In this document: piece by piece, positions 7,972 through 16,935 of the stretch
Layout of the letters: every line of letters starts with the position of its first letter
Numbering within the stretch: position 1 is the first letter of the stretch
Source: Candidatus Coprocola pullicola
GTDB lineage: Bacteria > Bacillota > Clostridia > Lachnospirales > Anaerotignaceae
Direction: 5' to 3'
Length of the DNA stretch: 35,507 bases
Assembly: GCA_018715395.1 (NCBI GenBank)
Contig: DVLQ01000033.1
Coordinates: forward strand, 1-35,507
Notes under the pieces: generated by a model
Told to the model about the DNA's origin: nothing
Seen by the model: the letters and a program-made list of their open reading frames with translations, nothing else
Database searches by the model: none
Position numbers and translations under genes: made by a program

Positions 7972-9708
7972 ATGTTACCAAAGCCTATCTGGTTTGAAGA
8001 AGAAAAAGTAATGATAATTGACCAAACAAGATTACCTGAAACTTGTGTGATAAAAGAAATGAAGACTATACAACAAATGTGGGAATCTATCAAAAAACTG
8101 GAAGTAAGAGGCGCTCCGGCTATTGGATTGGCAGGTGCTTTTGGCGTTTACATCGGTATAAAAAACTGGTCGGAGCAAAAAGACGCCAATAAAAATGATT
8201 TTTTAAAAAAAGTAGAAGAAATTGCCGACTATTTAGATACATCACGTCCTACAGCAGTGAATTTGCATTGGGCTTTACAACGTATGAAAGAACATAGCAA
8301 AAAAATTTGGAAAGCGCACTTAGAAAAAGAAAAAACAATATCAGAATTTACACAAGAAATATTAAAAGAAGCCGAAAAAATGCTGGCAGAAGATATTATC
8401 GCTTGTAAAGCCATTGGAGAATACGGAGCGGATATTTTAGAACAAATTCCTAATTTTAAAGCATTTTTAACCCATTGTAATGCCGGAGCTTTGGCAACTT
8501 CCATGTATGGTACTGCTCTTGCGCCTGCTTATATTATGAAAGAAAGAGGAGAAGAGATTAGTGTATTTTCAGATGAAACAAGACCCCTTTTACAAGGAAG
8601 TCGCTTGACTGCATGGGAGCTTTCTCAAAGTGGCATTCCTGTTACAACCATATGCGACAATATGGCTGGGGTTGTGATGAAAAATAAATGGGTACAAGCT
8701 GTTATTACAGGAGCGGACCGTATTACAAAAAATGGCGACAGTGCTAACAAAATCGGTACCTACAGCCTATCTATATTAGCAAAAGAACACAATATACCAT
8801 TTTTTATTGCGGCGCCTCTTTCTACAATAGATTTTGAAATGGAAACAGGAGAGGAAATTCCTATTGAACAAAGAGAGGCACAGGAGGTTCGACATTTTGG
8901 TGAAAAACAAACGGCTCCTTCTGATGTATCCATATTCAACCCTGCATTTGACGTTACACCACATCAAAATATTACAGCAATTATTACAGAAAGAGGGGTT
9001 GCTTATCCTCCTTTTGCAGAAAGTTTGCAGGCGTTAAGAGAAGGAAAAAGTCCAAAAAATAATCAAAATATATTTAAAATGCAGCAGGAAGTGCTAAAAA
9101 CAGCAAAGGCGGTATCTGACAGCGGGCTTGTTTCGGCAACATTTGGCAATATCAGTATGATAGATAGAAAAGAAGGACTTGTTGCCATTACTCCTTCCGG
9201 AGCTTCTTATGAAAATATGACCGAAAAAGATATTTGCATCACAGATTTGGAAGGGAATATGTATTTAGAAAACAACAAAAAGCCTTCTTCTGAATTGCCT
9301 ATGCATTTAGCTATCTATAAAGCAAGAAAAGATATCAACGGCATCATACATACACATTCTTTGTATGCTACAGTATTGGCGTCTCAAGGAGTGGCATTGC
9401 CGGCAGTAGTGACAGAAATGGGGCTTGCCGGCGCTGGTGAAATTAAAGTAGCAAAATTTGCACCTCCAGGAAGTAAAAAACTGGCTAAAAAAACAGTAAA
9501 AGCATTAAAAAATAATTATGCCTGCTTATTAGCCAATCATGGTGTAGTAGCGGCGGCACAAACACTGGATAGAGCATTTATGGTAGCTTCTATTGTAGAA
9601 GAAGGCGCTCAAGTTTACTATTTGCAAAGACAATCTCAAAATATTTCTATTGTTCCAAAACAAGCATATGAAGCGGTTTTTGAAGCAATGCAGGAATATG
9701 GAAAATAA
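7972..9708 (+). CDS. Fused methylthioribose-1-phosphate isomerase / class II aldolase
   Basis: The protein has 578 residues, with a good ribosome site (AAGAGGTG). Residues 1 to about 355 are an MtnA-type aldose-1-phosphate isomerase with VRGAPAIG, the catalytic Cys169 (HCNAG) and Asp249 (GADRI), and SDETRPLLQGSRLT. Residues about 365-578 are a class II aldolase/adducin domain with GNIS, SSEL (Glu441), the metal ligands His460 and His462 (HTHS) and His523 (NHG). By analogy with the MTA/5'-deoxyadenosine 'DHAP shunt' (isomerase plus Ald2/DrdA-type aldolase), one polypeptide could isomerise MTR-1-P or 5-deoxyribose-1-P and then split it to dihydroxyacetone phosphate and an aldehyde. An MtnB dehydratase function for the second half is the alternative. 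The kinase or phosphorylase that would feed it is not in this window. Confidence 0.85.
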   Translation: MLPKPIWFEEEKVMIIDQTRLPETCVIKEMKTIQQMWESIKKLEVRGAPAIGLAGAFGVYIGIKNWSEQKDANKNDFLKKVEEIADYLDTSRPTAVNLHWALQRMKEHSKKIWKAHLEKEKTISEFTQEILKEAEKMLAEDIIACKAIGEYGADILEQIPNFKAFLTHCNAGALATSMYGTALAPAYIMKERGEEISVFSDETRPLLQGSRLTAWELSQSGIPVTTICDNMAGVVMKNKWVQAVITGADRITKNGDSANKIGTYSLSILAKEHNIPFFIAAPLSTIDFEMETGEEIPIEQREAQEVRHFGEKQTAPSDVSIFNPAFDVTPHQNITAIITERGVAYPPFAESLQALREGKSPKNNQNIFKMQQEVLKTAKAVSDSGLVSATFGNISMIDRKEGLVAITPSGASYENMTEKDICITDLEGNMYLENNKKPSSELPMHLAIYKARKDINGIIHTHSLYATVLASQGVALPAVVTEMGLAGAGEIKVAKFAPPGSKKLAKKTVKALKNNYACLLANHGVVAAAQTLDRAFMVASIVEEGAQVYYLQRQSQNISIVPKQAYEAVFEAMQEYGK

Positions 9709-9722
9709 AGGAGAAGTATGCT

Positions 9723-11621
9723 ATGAATCTTTTAACTGTAGAAAAACTGCATAAAAGTTTTGGAAATAGAGTACTTTTTGATGAAATCACATTTGGTATC
9801 AATAAAGGGGATAAAATTGGTATTATTGGCGTTAATGGTACAGGAAAATCTACATTGTTAAAAATTGTAGCCGGTGTGGAACATGGTGACAGTGGAAAAA
9901 TTGTGACAATGAATGGCTTAAAAATCGGATATCTTCCACAAACACCTTCTTTTTATACAAAGGGTACCGTATTGCAGCAGATATTTGAAAGCGATGACAA
10001 AATCATGAAATTAGTAAAAGAATACGAAGCAGCACTTGCTAAAAACATAGAAAATCCTTCAGATACTTATTGGCAAAAACAGACTGCACTGCTGACAGAG
10101 CAAATGGATAAAGCCAAAGCATGGTCTTTAGAAAGTGAAGCAAAAACCATATTAACAAAGCTTGGCATTACCCAGTTTCAGCAGGAAGTATCTCAGCTTT
10201 CCGGAGGGCAAAGAAAAAGAGTCGCTCTTGCAAGAGCATTGATTTCACCTGTTGATTTACTTATATTAGACGAACCTACAAACCACATTGATAATGATAC
10301 AGTGGAGTGGCTTGAAAAACATCTTTCTCATTATACAAAAGCTATTCTTATGGTAACGCATGACAGATATTTTTTGGACAGAATTGCAAACAGAACAATA
10401 GAATTAGAAAAAGGAAAGTTATATTCTTATGAAGGAAATTACAGTAAATATTTAGAATTAAAAGCCCAAAGGGAAGAACTGGAGCAAGCGGGCGAAAAGA
10501 AAAGACAAAACTTTTTGCGTACAGAATTGGAATGGGTAAGACGTGGCGCGCAGGCAAGAACAACAAAACAAAAAGCCAGATTACAGCGTTTTGAAGAAAT
10601 TTCTTCTCAAAAAGCACCGGAAGAAAGAAATGGGATTGAAATTAGCGCAGGCTCTTCTCGCCTTGGCAAAAAAACAATTATTGCAGAACATATTTCAAAA
10701 AAATATGATGATAAAACTTATATCCATGATTTTAGTTATATTGTATTACATCATGATAGAATTGGCATCATTGGAAAAAATGGCTGTGGAAAATCTACAC
10801 TTATTAAAATGTTATCAGGAGATTTAAAACCTGATAGCGGTAGTATAGAAATTGGCGACACTGTAAAAATAGGTGTGTTTTCTCAAGAAAATGATGATAT
10901 GGATGTAAACCAAAAAGTAATTGATTATATCAAAGATGTAGCAGAATATGTTCCTACAGCAGACGGCAGGATTTCGGCTTCTCAAATGCTTGAAAAATTT
11001 TTGTTTCCTTCTGATATGCAAAGAGGTCCCATTTCAATGCTTTCAGGAGGTGAGAAAAGAAGGCTGTATTTGTTAAAAGTACTAATGAATGCACCAAATA
11101 TATTATTTTTAGATGAACCTACAAATGATTTAGACATACAGACGTTGACAATACTTGAAAATTATTTGGATACATTTTCTGGGGCTGTAATTACGGTATC
11201 TCATGACAGATATTTTTTGGACAAAATGGCAAATAGAATATTTGCTTTTGAAGAAAATGGCATCATAAAACAATATGAGGGAGGATACAGCGACTATAAA
11301 CAAAAAGCAGAACAAAAAGAGGTCATTTCGGAAAAAATTGCTAAAAAACAACCTTTTCAAAACAAAAAGCACAGACCAAAAAAAATGTCTTATCATGAAC
11401 AAAGAGAATATGAAGTGATTGGCGATATGATACATCATTTAGAACAAAATCTGGAAAATTTACAAAAAGAAGAAACCGAAGCAGTCAGCGATTATATAAA
11501 ATTACAAGAAATTGTAAAACAAAAAGAAATTGTAGAACAAGAACTGGAAAAAGCTATGGAACGCTGGATTTATTTAAGTGAATTGGCAGAAGAAATCGAG
11601 AATCAAAAAAAGGAGTCATAA
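9723..11621 (+). CDS. ABC-F ATPase, Uup-like
   Basis: The protein has 632 residues, 15 bases after the previous gene. It carries two ABC ATPase domains and no membrane segment. The first has GVNGTGKST, LSGGQRKRVALA and LILDEPTNHID. A charged linker (about 240-305) follows. The second has GKNGCGKST, LSGGEKRRLYLL and LFLDEPTNDLD. The C-terminal 80 or so residues form a Lys/Glu-rich coiled coil like the DNA/ribosome-binding tail of Uup. ABC-F proteins act on the ribosome in translation or antibiotic protection, and the Uup branch is also linked to transposon-excision phenotypes. It is very probably co-transcribed with its neighbours. There is no sign that it is a resistance-specific type. Confidence 0.9.
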   Translation: MNLLTVEKLHKSFGNRVLFDEITFGINKGDKIGIIGVNGTGKSTLLKIVAGVEHGDSGKIVTMNGLKIGYLPQTPSFYTKGTVLQQIFESDDKIMKLVKEYEAALAKNIENPSDTYWQKQTALLTEQMDKAKAWSLESEAKTILTKLGITQFQQEVSQLSGGQRKRVALARALISPVDLLILDEPTNHIDNDTVEWLEKHLSHYTKAILMVTHDRYFLDRIANRTIELEKGKLYSYEGNYSKYLELKAQREELEQAGEKKRQNFLRTELEWVRRGAQARTTKQKARLQRFEEISSQKAPEERNGIEISAGSSRLGKKTIIAEHISKKYDDKTYIHDFSYIVLHHDRIGIIGKNGCGKSTLIKMLSGDLKPDSGSIEIGDTVKIGVFSQENDDMDVNQKVIDYIKDVAEYVPTADGRISASQMLEKFLFPSDMQRGPISMLSGGEKRRLYLLKVLMNAPNILFLDEPTNDLDIQTLTILENYLDTFSGAVITVSHDRYFLDKMANRIFAFEENGIIKQYEGGYSDYKQKAEQKEVISEKIAKKQPFQNKKHRPKKMSYHEQREYEVIGDMIHHLEQNLENLQKEETEAVSDYIKLQEIVKQKEIVEQELEKAMERWIYLSELAEEIENQKKES

Positions 11622-11623
11622 AA

Positions 11624-12799
11624 ATGGAAAATCTGAAACAAAAGGCAATAGAGGCTCATAGAGCATGGCATGGAAAAATAGAAGTGATCAGCAGAGCAGC
11701 CATAACAAATAATGATGAACTTTCTATTGCCTATACGCCAGGTGTTGCACAGCCATGCCTTGCAATACAAAAGGACCCTCGTCTTTCTTTTGAATTAACA
11801 AGAAGATGGAACACAGTTGCTGTGATTACAGATGGCACTGCAATATTAGGTTTAGGAGATATCGGACCGGAAGCAGGCATGCCTGTTATGGAAGGGAAAG
11901 CGGCATTATTCAAATGTTTTGCTGATATTGACGCTATTCCTCTTTGTGTACGTTCTAAAAATGTAGATGAAATTGTAAAAGCAATTAGTTTATTTGCCGG
12001 CAGTTTTGGAGGCATTAATTTAGAAGATATTTCTGCTCCAAGATGCTTTGAAATAGAAAAAAAACTAAAAGAAGTGACAGATATTCCTATTTTTCATGAC
12101 GACCAACATGGTACAGCCGTTGTAGTATTGGCAGGATTAAAAAATGCTTTGCGTTTGGTAGGAAAAAAAGAAGAAGAAATTGCTGTAGTGATTTCCGGCG
12201 CCGGAAGTGCAGGAACAGCTATAGCAAAACTTCTTTTACAAGCAGGCATACAAGATATTATTCTTTGTGATAAAAATGGTGCAATTACTTCTGAGGAAAC
12301 ATACCAAAATGCAGCATTTACAGAGCTTTCTTATATTACAAACCCAAAAAGAAAAAAGGGGACACTCAAAGAGGTGATAGTAGGAGCAGATGTATTCATA
12401 GGCGTATCAGCACCTAAAATATTGACTCCGGAAATGATTCAAACCATGACCAAAGACCCTATTATTTTTGCTATGGCAAATCCGGTGCCAGAAATACTGC
12501 CTGATGAAGCAAAAAAAGCAGGTGCAAAAGTGGCTTGTTCCGGACGGTCTGACTATGCAAATCAAATTAACAATGTGTTAGCTTTTCCTGGTATTTTTAG
12601 AGGCGCATTAGATGTGCAGGCAACAGATATTAACGAAGAAATGAAATTAGCCGCTGCCTATGCCATTGCGGATTTGATATCTGAAGAAGAATTAACAGAA
12701 GATTATGTTATTCCTTCTCCTTTTGATAAAAGAGTTGCACCTGCCATTGCAAAAGCAGTGGCAGAGGCGGCAATTCGTACAGGAAGTATCCGAAAATAG
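11624..12799 (+). CDS. Malic enzyme (decarboxylating malate dehydrogenase)
   Basis: The protein has 391 residues, beginning 3 bases after the ABC-F stop, with the ribosome site (AAAAAAGGAGTC) inside the upstream gene, so translation is likely coupled. It has the short bacterial malic-enzyme form. The N-terminal catalytic part holds AYTPGVAQP, TDGTAILGLGDIGPEAGMPVM, EGKAALF and FHDDQHGTA. The C-terminal Rossmann domain has GAGSAGTA for NAD(P). It lacks the C-terminal phosphotransacetylase-like domain of MaeB. It converts malate to pyruvate and CO2. The cofactor preference cannot be set from sequence by eye. Confidence 0.93.
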   Translation: MENLKQKAIEAHRAWHGKIEVISRAAITNNDELSIAYTPGVAQPCLAIQKDPRLSFELTRRWNTVAVITDGTAILGLGDIGPEAGMPVMEGKAALFKCFADIDAIPLCVRSKNVDEIVKAISLFAGSFGGINLEDISAPRCFEIEKKLKEVTDIPIFHDDQHGTAVVVLAGLKNALRLVGKKEEEIAVVISGAGSAGTAIAKLLLQAGIQDIILCDKNGAITSEETYQNAAFTELSYITNPKRKKGTLKEVIVGADVFIGVSAPKILTPEMIQTMTKDPIIFAMANPVPEILPDEAKKAGAKVACSGRSDYANQINNVLAFPGIFRGALDVQATDINEEMKLAAAYAIADLISEEELTEDYVIPSPFDKRVAPAIAKAVAEAAIRTGSIRK

Positions 12800-12805
12800 T
12801 TTTAT

Positions 12806-12834
12806 TTGCATTGTGACCTATTTTCTGATATAAT
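12806..12834 (+). promoter_or_regulatory. Candidate promoter of the CNNM-family gene
   Basis: TTGCAT (12806-12811), 17-base spacer, perfect TATAAT (12829-12834). It lies 52 bases before the start codon and suggests the membrane protein gene has its own transcription unit. Confidence 0.65.
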
Positions 12835-12886
12835 ACATGACAATATGTATAGTTTATTATTTTATATTTTGGGGAGTGTGATTTGA

Positions 12887-14134
12887 GTGGAAGACCCCGG
12901 TAGTTGGTGGCTTATAATTATTTTAATACTTTTGATAGCTGGTTCAGCATTCTTTTCGGCATCTGAAACAGCATTAACTTCTCTAAGTAAAATACGATTG
13001 CGTAATATGATAGACGAAAATGTAAAAAATGCTGATAAAATTCAGAAGTTAATAAATAACCCCAATAAATTATTAAGTTCTATATTGATAGGAAATAATC
13101 TTGTAAACAATGCTGCTGCATCTTTAACAACAATGCTTGCAGTATCCATGCTAGGCGGTCAATCCGGCGTGGGAATCGCTACAATGGTAATTACCATTGT
13201 GATATTGATATTTGGTGAGATTACTCCCAAAACATTAGCGGCACAAAACTCAGAAAAAGTATCTTTACGTGTTGTCAAAATGATTTCAGGCATTGTCGTT
13301 ATTTTGACGCCTGTAGTAAAAGTATTAAACATTGTTACTAATGGTTTAATAAAGCTTTTGGGGGGAAATGTTACACAAAAAACATTAACTATTACAGAGG
13401 CAGAATTAAAAACAATGGTTAATGTCAGTCATGAAGAAGGCGTTTTGGAAGTTGATGAACGTCGTATGATCAACAATGTATTTGATTTTGGTGATTCAAA
13501 AGCAAAAGATGTTATGACACCACGTACAGATATGGTTTGCGTAGAAGATGACACAACATATGATGAAATTGTTGCAATATTTAAAGAAGAACGCTTTTCC
13601 AGACTGCCTGTATATCATGAAAGTGTTGATAATATTGTAGGGATTTTATATGTAAAAGATATTATATTTATAGATGAAAAAAATTTTAAAATTACACAAT
13701 ATATGAGAGAACCATTTTTTACTTATGAAAGTAAATCTATTTCAGAGCTTTTTTCAGAAATGCGCAGTAATAGAATTCCGGCAGCGATTATATTAGATGA
13801 ATATGGAGGCACTTCCGGATTTGTTACTATGGAAGATATGGTAGAAGAAATTGTTGGCGATATTTCTGATGAATATGATGAACAAGAACAAGAAATAGAA
13901 GTTGTCAAAGAAGATGAGTTTATTGTAGATGGTTCTACTAGATTAGAAGACGTCAATGAAATGATAGGTTTACGCTTGGAATCAGAAGATTTTGATACTA
14001 TTGGAGGATATGTAATAGGAATACTTGGTACACTGCCTGATGGCGGTGAAGTGGTAGAAACAGATGGTATGAAAATTATAGTAGAAGAAGTTGACAAAAA
14101 TAGAATTGAAAAGCTTCGTATTTATACAAACTAA
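12887..14134 (+). CDS. CNNM/CorC-HlyC family membrane protein (DUF21 + CBS pair)
   Basis: The protein has 415 residues with a GTG start after GGGGAGTG. Residues 1 to about 190 form a DUF21 membrane domain: a first helix LIIILILLIAGSAFF followed by the hallmark SASETAL, and two further hydrophobic stretches around 75-100 and 125-150. Residues about 205-330 form a CBS pair (DVMTPRTDMV, then RLPVYHE...IVGILYVKD). The final 80 residues are the CorC/HlyC transporter-associated domain. The family is associated with Mg2+/Co2+ export or Mg2+ resistance; older 'hemolysin' names are misleading. It ends in a terminator. Confidence 0.9.
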   Translation: MEDPGSWWLIIILILLIAGSAFFSASETALTSLSKIRLRNMIDENVKNADKIQKLINNPNKLLSSILIGNNLVNNAAASLTTMLAVSMLGGQSGVGIATMVITIVILIFGEITPKTLAAQNSEKVSLRVVKMISGIVVILTPVVKVLNIVTNGLIKLLGGNVTQKTLTITEAELKTMVNVSHEEGVLEVDERRMINNVFDFGDSKAKDVMTPRTDMVCVEDDTTYDEIVAIFKEERFSRLPVYHESVDNIVGILYVKDIIFIDEKNFKITQYMREPFFTYESKSISELFSEMRSNRIPAAIILDEYGGTSGFVTMEDMVEEIVGDISDEYDEQEQEIEVVKEDEFIVDGSTRLEDVNEMIGLRLESEDFDTIGGYVIGILGTLPDGGEVVETDGMKIIVEEVDKNRIEKLRIYTN

Positions 14135-14157
14135 AACCATAATATTTTTTATGAGTG

Positions 14158-14184
14158 AAGCTCCTTTTTTGAGGAGCTTTTTTA
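14158..14184 (+). terminator. Intrinsic terminator
   Basis: AGCTCC (14159-14164) pairs with GGAGCT (14173-14178), followed by a T-rich run. It separates the CNNM-family gene from the deacetylase. Confidence 0.85.
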
Positions 14185-14226
14185 GTATACAATATTGAGA
14201 AAAAAACATAATTATAATAGCCTTTA

Positions 14227-14253
14227 GAATATATTGAAAAAGAAAGTATTCTA
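14227..14253 (+). promoter_or_regulatory. Possible sporulation-type promoter of the split deacetylase
   Basis: No good housekeeping -35/-10 pair is seen before the deacetylase start at 14274. GAATATA (14227-14233) and TATTCTA (14247-14253) loosely resemble the -35 and -10 of mother-cell/forespore sigma factors (SigE/SigG-like). This is weak and offered only because the gene is of a sporulation-associated type. Confidence 0.2.
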
Positions 14254-14273
14254 TTGCAGGAGGGTTATATAAT

Positions 14274-14513
14274 ATGAAATTGATAAAATCCATTGTTGTA
14301 ACAAAGAAAAAAATATTATGTGCCATAGGAGGGATTGCAGCATTTGCTTTTGCTATACATATGATTCCTGAAAATGTTCAATCTGTTTTTCATATAGCAG
14401 AACAAGAAAGAAAGCTGCCTATTTATTGTGTAGATACACCTGAAAAAAAAGTTGCCATAAGTTTTGATGCAGCGTGGGGTGCCGGTATGATAGTACGGAG
14501 GAATATACTATGA
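14274..14513 (+). pseudogene. Polysaccharide deacetylase, 5' part (interrupted by intervening element)
   Basis: The ATG has a strong ribosome site (GCAGGAGGG). The first 67 codons plus one base belong to the deacetylase: a basic N-terminus, one membrane anchor (about 14-33, ILCAIGGIAAFAFAI), then KKVAISFDAAW, the start of catalytic motif 1 of the NodB fold. The gene is cut at 14475/14476 by the inserted element and continues in frame at 25743. In the integrated state the ORF adds 12 foreign residues and stops at TGA 14511-14513, which overlaps the recombinase ATG (ATGA). The gene is of the PdaB-like membrane-anchored type found in Clostridia and linked to spore or cell-wall modification. It looks reversibly interrupted rather than dead, because both halves are intact. 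Confidence 0.85.
14468..14499 (+). other. attL of the intervening element
   Basis: The core TGGGGTGC lies at 14475-14482. To its left is the chromosomal half-site (TGCAGCG); to its right, the element half-site with TAGTACGGA at 14491-14499. That 9-mer is the exact reverse complement of 25719-25727 at the other end. The predicted crossover is at the TG, 14475-14476. The right arm runs into the recombinase ribosome site (CGGAGG, 14496-14501). Confidence 0.8.
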
Positions 14514-16051
14514 AAGATGCTATTGTAAGAAAAGCCGGAGTTTATGCAAGGGTATCAAAAGAAGATTTGGAAAGGAAAAAACATTCTTGTTCTGAAAGCA
14601 TTGAAAATCAAAAAAGATTAGCTGAAATCTATGTAAAAAACAGTGAAGATGATATTGAAATTGTAGATTATTATGTTGATGATGGAAAAACAGGTACTGT
14701 AACAGATAGACCGGCATATCAACAATTGTTAGAAGATGCCAAAAATAAAAAAATAAATATGATTATTGTAAAAGACTTTTCTCGCTTGAGTAGAGATTCT
14801 GTAGACGCTTTAAAATTTATAGGATATGATATACAAAAATTGGAAATCCGTTTTGTATCATTAGGAGAAGGATTTGACAGTTTATATGCTCAAAATGGGA
14901 TAGATGATTTAAAAATGGGCTTTTTGGCAGTATTAAATAGTACTTATCCTGCTGATATTTCCAGAAAAGTTTGCATGAATCTTGATTTAAAAAGGCAAGA
15001 CGGAAAATTTGTAGGAGCATTTGCACCCTATGGATATAAAAAAGATGAAAAAAACAAATATCTTCTTGTGATAGATGAACCGGCAGCCAAAATCATAAAA
15101 AAGATTTACTCTATGTTTTTAGAAGGATATTCTAAACAATATATTGCAGTATATCTTAATGAAAATGGGATTCTTTGTCCTACAGAATATAAGAAAAAAA
15201 ATCAATCTCTTTATCAGCCGGCTCAAAAAAATTACCCTTTTTATATCTGGACCTATTCAACAATACATAAAATACTTTCTAATGAGGTTTATATTGGAAA
15301 TTTGATACAAAAGAAGACAAAAATGATAAAAATACTAGATGAAAATAGAAGCAGAAAAAGAAAGATACCTATTGAAAAAGGAAAAGAAATTAAAATAGAA
15401 CAAACTCATGAAGCAATTATAGAAAAGGAGTTGTTTCAAAAAGTACAGTTGATTCTGAAAAAAAAGAGAAAAGCTGTAAAAGGTGGATATAGTGTATCTT
15501 TATTTTCAGGCATTTTGAAATGTGATGATTGTAAAAGATCGCTTTACCGATGTTATAGCAAAAATGCAAAAGGAGAATATATCTATTATTATCGTTGTAG
15601 TACCTATAAAAATGCTCCTAAAATACAATGCTCTGCTCATACAATAAGAGAAGAAATATTGATTGATATATTACAATATATATTAAAACTATTCCTTTCT
15701 ATTTTTTTAGAAGAAAAAGAAATGTATTTTGCCAGACAAAATACTATTGAAACATTACAAAAAACACTACAACAACAAGAAAAAAAATATATACAAGGCA
15801 GAAAAAGAATGTTGCAACTTTTTTCAAAAGATATCATAACAGAATCTGAATGGACAGAATATTGCAATACAGAAGAAGAAATTTTAAAAAAAATAAAACA
15901 ACAGTTAGCTTCTCAAAAAAAGGAGGTGTCAAATACAGAAAAATTGTTGATAAACCGTATTTTAGTACAGTATTTTATAGATACTATTTATATCAAAGAG
16001 CAAAAAGAAATTGAAATTGTTTTTGCTTTTTCTAATCCATTTTTACTTTGA
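14510..16051 (+). CDS. Large serine recombinase
   Basis: The protein has 513 residues. ATG 14510 is preferred over the upstream in-frame GTG 14474, because CGGAGG lies 8 bases before it and the ATG overlaps the TGA of the truncated deacetylase. It has a resolvase domain with catalytic Ser16 (YARVSKED) and DFSRLSRD (89-96). A 'recombinase' DNA-binding domain with APYGYKKDE follows, then a zinc ribbon (about 340-380: CDDC ... RC ... C). The tail is a long Lys/Gln-rich coiled coil (about 405-475), where directionality factors act in this family. Its length is typical. It lies immediately inside attL, as integrases of such elements do. In the integrated state its only evident upstream signal is the deacetylase promoter. 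It is apparently intact and functional. Confidence 0.95.
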   Translation: MKDAIVRKAGVYARVSKEDLERKKHSCSESIENQKRLAEIYVKNSEDDIEIVDYYVDDGKTGTVTDRPAYQQLLEDAKNKKINMIIVKDFSRLSRDSVDALKFIGYDIQKLEIRFVSLGEGFDSLYAQNGIDDLKMGFLAVLNSTYPADISRKVCMNLDLKRQDGKFVGAFAPYGYKKDEKNKYLLVIDEPAAKIIKKIYSMFLEGYSKQYIAVYLNENGILCPTEYKKKNQSLYQPAQKNYPFYIWTYSTIHKILSNEVYIGNLIQKKTKMIKILDENRSRKRKIPIEKGKEIKIEQTHEAIIEKELFQKVQLILKKKRKAVKGGYSVSLFSGILKCDDCKRSLYRCYSKNAKGEYIYYYRCSTYKNAPKIQCSAHTIREEILIDILQYILKLFLSIFLEEKEMYFARQNTIETLQKTLQQQEKKYIQGRKRMLQLFSKDIITESEWTEYCNTEEEILKKIKQQLASQKKEVSNTEKLLINRILVQYFIDTIYIKEQKEIEIVFAFSNPFLL

Positions 16052-16076
16052 AAATATAGCAAAACCATGATATACT
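16048..16076 (+). promoter_or_regulatory. Candidate promoter of the PHP gene
   Basis: TTGAAA (16048-16053), 17-base spacer, TATACT (16071-16076). It overlaps the stop codon of the recombinase and so gives the cargo genes their own start of transcription. Confidence 0.65.
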
Positions 16077-16114
16077 TATGTAAAAAATCTACTTTGAAAA
16101 GAGATGAAAAACTT

Positions 16115-16831
16115 ATGAAATTTGTTGCAGATGTTCATACACATTCTGTCATCAGTCAACATGCATACAGCACTATAGATGAAAATGCAAGAGCCGCAAA
16201 AGAAAAAGGTATCCAACTTATTGCACTGACAGACCATGCTCCCGGTATGAAAAATACAGCGCCAAGAGCTTTTTTTACAAACTATCATGTCTTACCTCAT
16301 CAATTGCATGGAGTAGAATTGCTTCATGGTGCAGAATTAAACATTATGGATTACAATGGTAGTATTGATTTAGAAGAAGACATATTAAAACAGTTGGATA
16401 TTGCCATTGCCAGTTTGCATCCTCCATGTATTGCTTTTGGTACAAAACAAGAAAATACAAGAGCTTCTATCAAAGCTATGGAAAATCCTTATGTTGACAT
16501 TTTAGGACATCCGGGCGATCCCAGATATCCTATTGATGTAAAAGAGATTGTGCTTACAGCAAAAGAAACGGGTACTTTGATTGAAATCAATAATGCTTCT
16601 CTTGTGCCTGGAGGATTTCGAAAAGGCAGTGAGATAGTTATTGAAGAGATATTACAATATGCTATGAGATATGCTGTACCTATTGTATTGGGAAGTGATG
16701 CTCATTTTTATACATTAATAGGAGAATTTAGCTATTGTATTGATTTGCTAAAAAAGGTAGATTTTCCTGATGAGTTGATTGTAAATACTTCGGTGAAACA
16801 ATTAAAAGACTCTCTGAAACGAAACAAATGA
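16115..16831 (+). CDS. PHP-domain phosphoesterase (YcdX-like)
   Basis: The protein has 239 residues; ATG 16115 is chosen over ATG 16067 because the latter lies inside the promoter and 16115 follows AAGAGATG. It has PHP metal-binding motifs in order: DVHTHS, TDHAPG, HGAELN, SLHPP, LGHPGD and, near the end, LGSDAHF. The length is right for YcdX-type stand-alone phosphatases with a trinuclear metal site. The substrate is unknown. In related genomes I believe a PHP gene commonly sits near the YerC/PcrA block, so this is probably normal chromosomal DNA carried inside the element. Confidence 0.85.
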   Translation: MKFVADVHTHSVISQHAYSTIDENARAAKEKGIQLIALTDHAPGMKNTAPRAFFTNYHVLPHQLHGVELLHGAELNIMDYNGSIDLEEDILKQLDIAIASLHPPCIAFGTKQENTRASIKAMENPYVDILGHPGDPRYPIDVKEIVLTAKETGTLIEINNASLVPGGFRKGSEIVIEEILQYAMRYAVPIVLGSDAHFYTLIGEFSYCIDLLKKVDFPDELIVNTSVKQLKDSLKRNK

Positions 16832-16935
16832 AAAACTTCTTTACTTTAGCACTTTAGAATGTTACTATATATTCATAGAATATTAGGAAATTTTTCTAAA
16901 TAATGGAAAAAGTAATGTAAAGAAGGTGTATCTTC

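Noticed and set aside
14474-14509. Recombinase start at GTG 14474
   Set aside because: It falls in the deacetylase coding sequence and att core. ATG 14510 has a ribosome site and overlaps the upstream stop.
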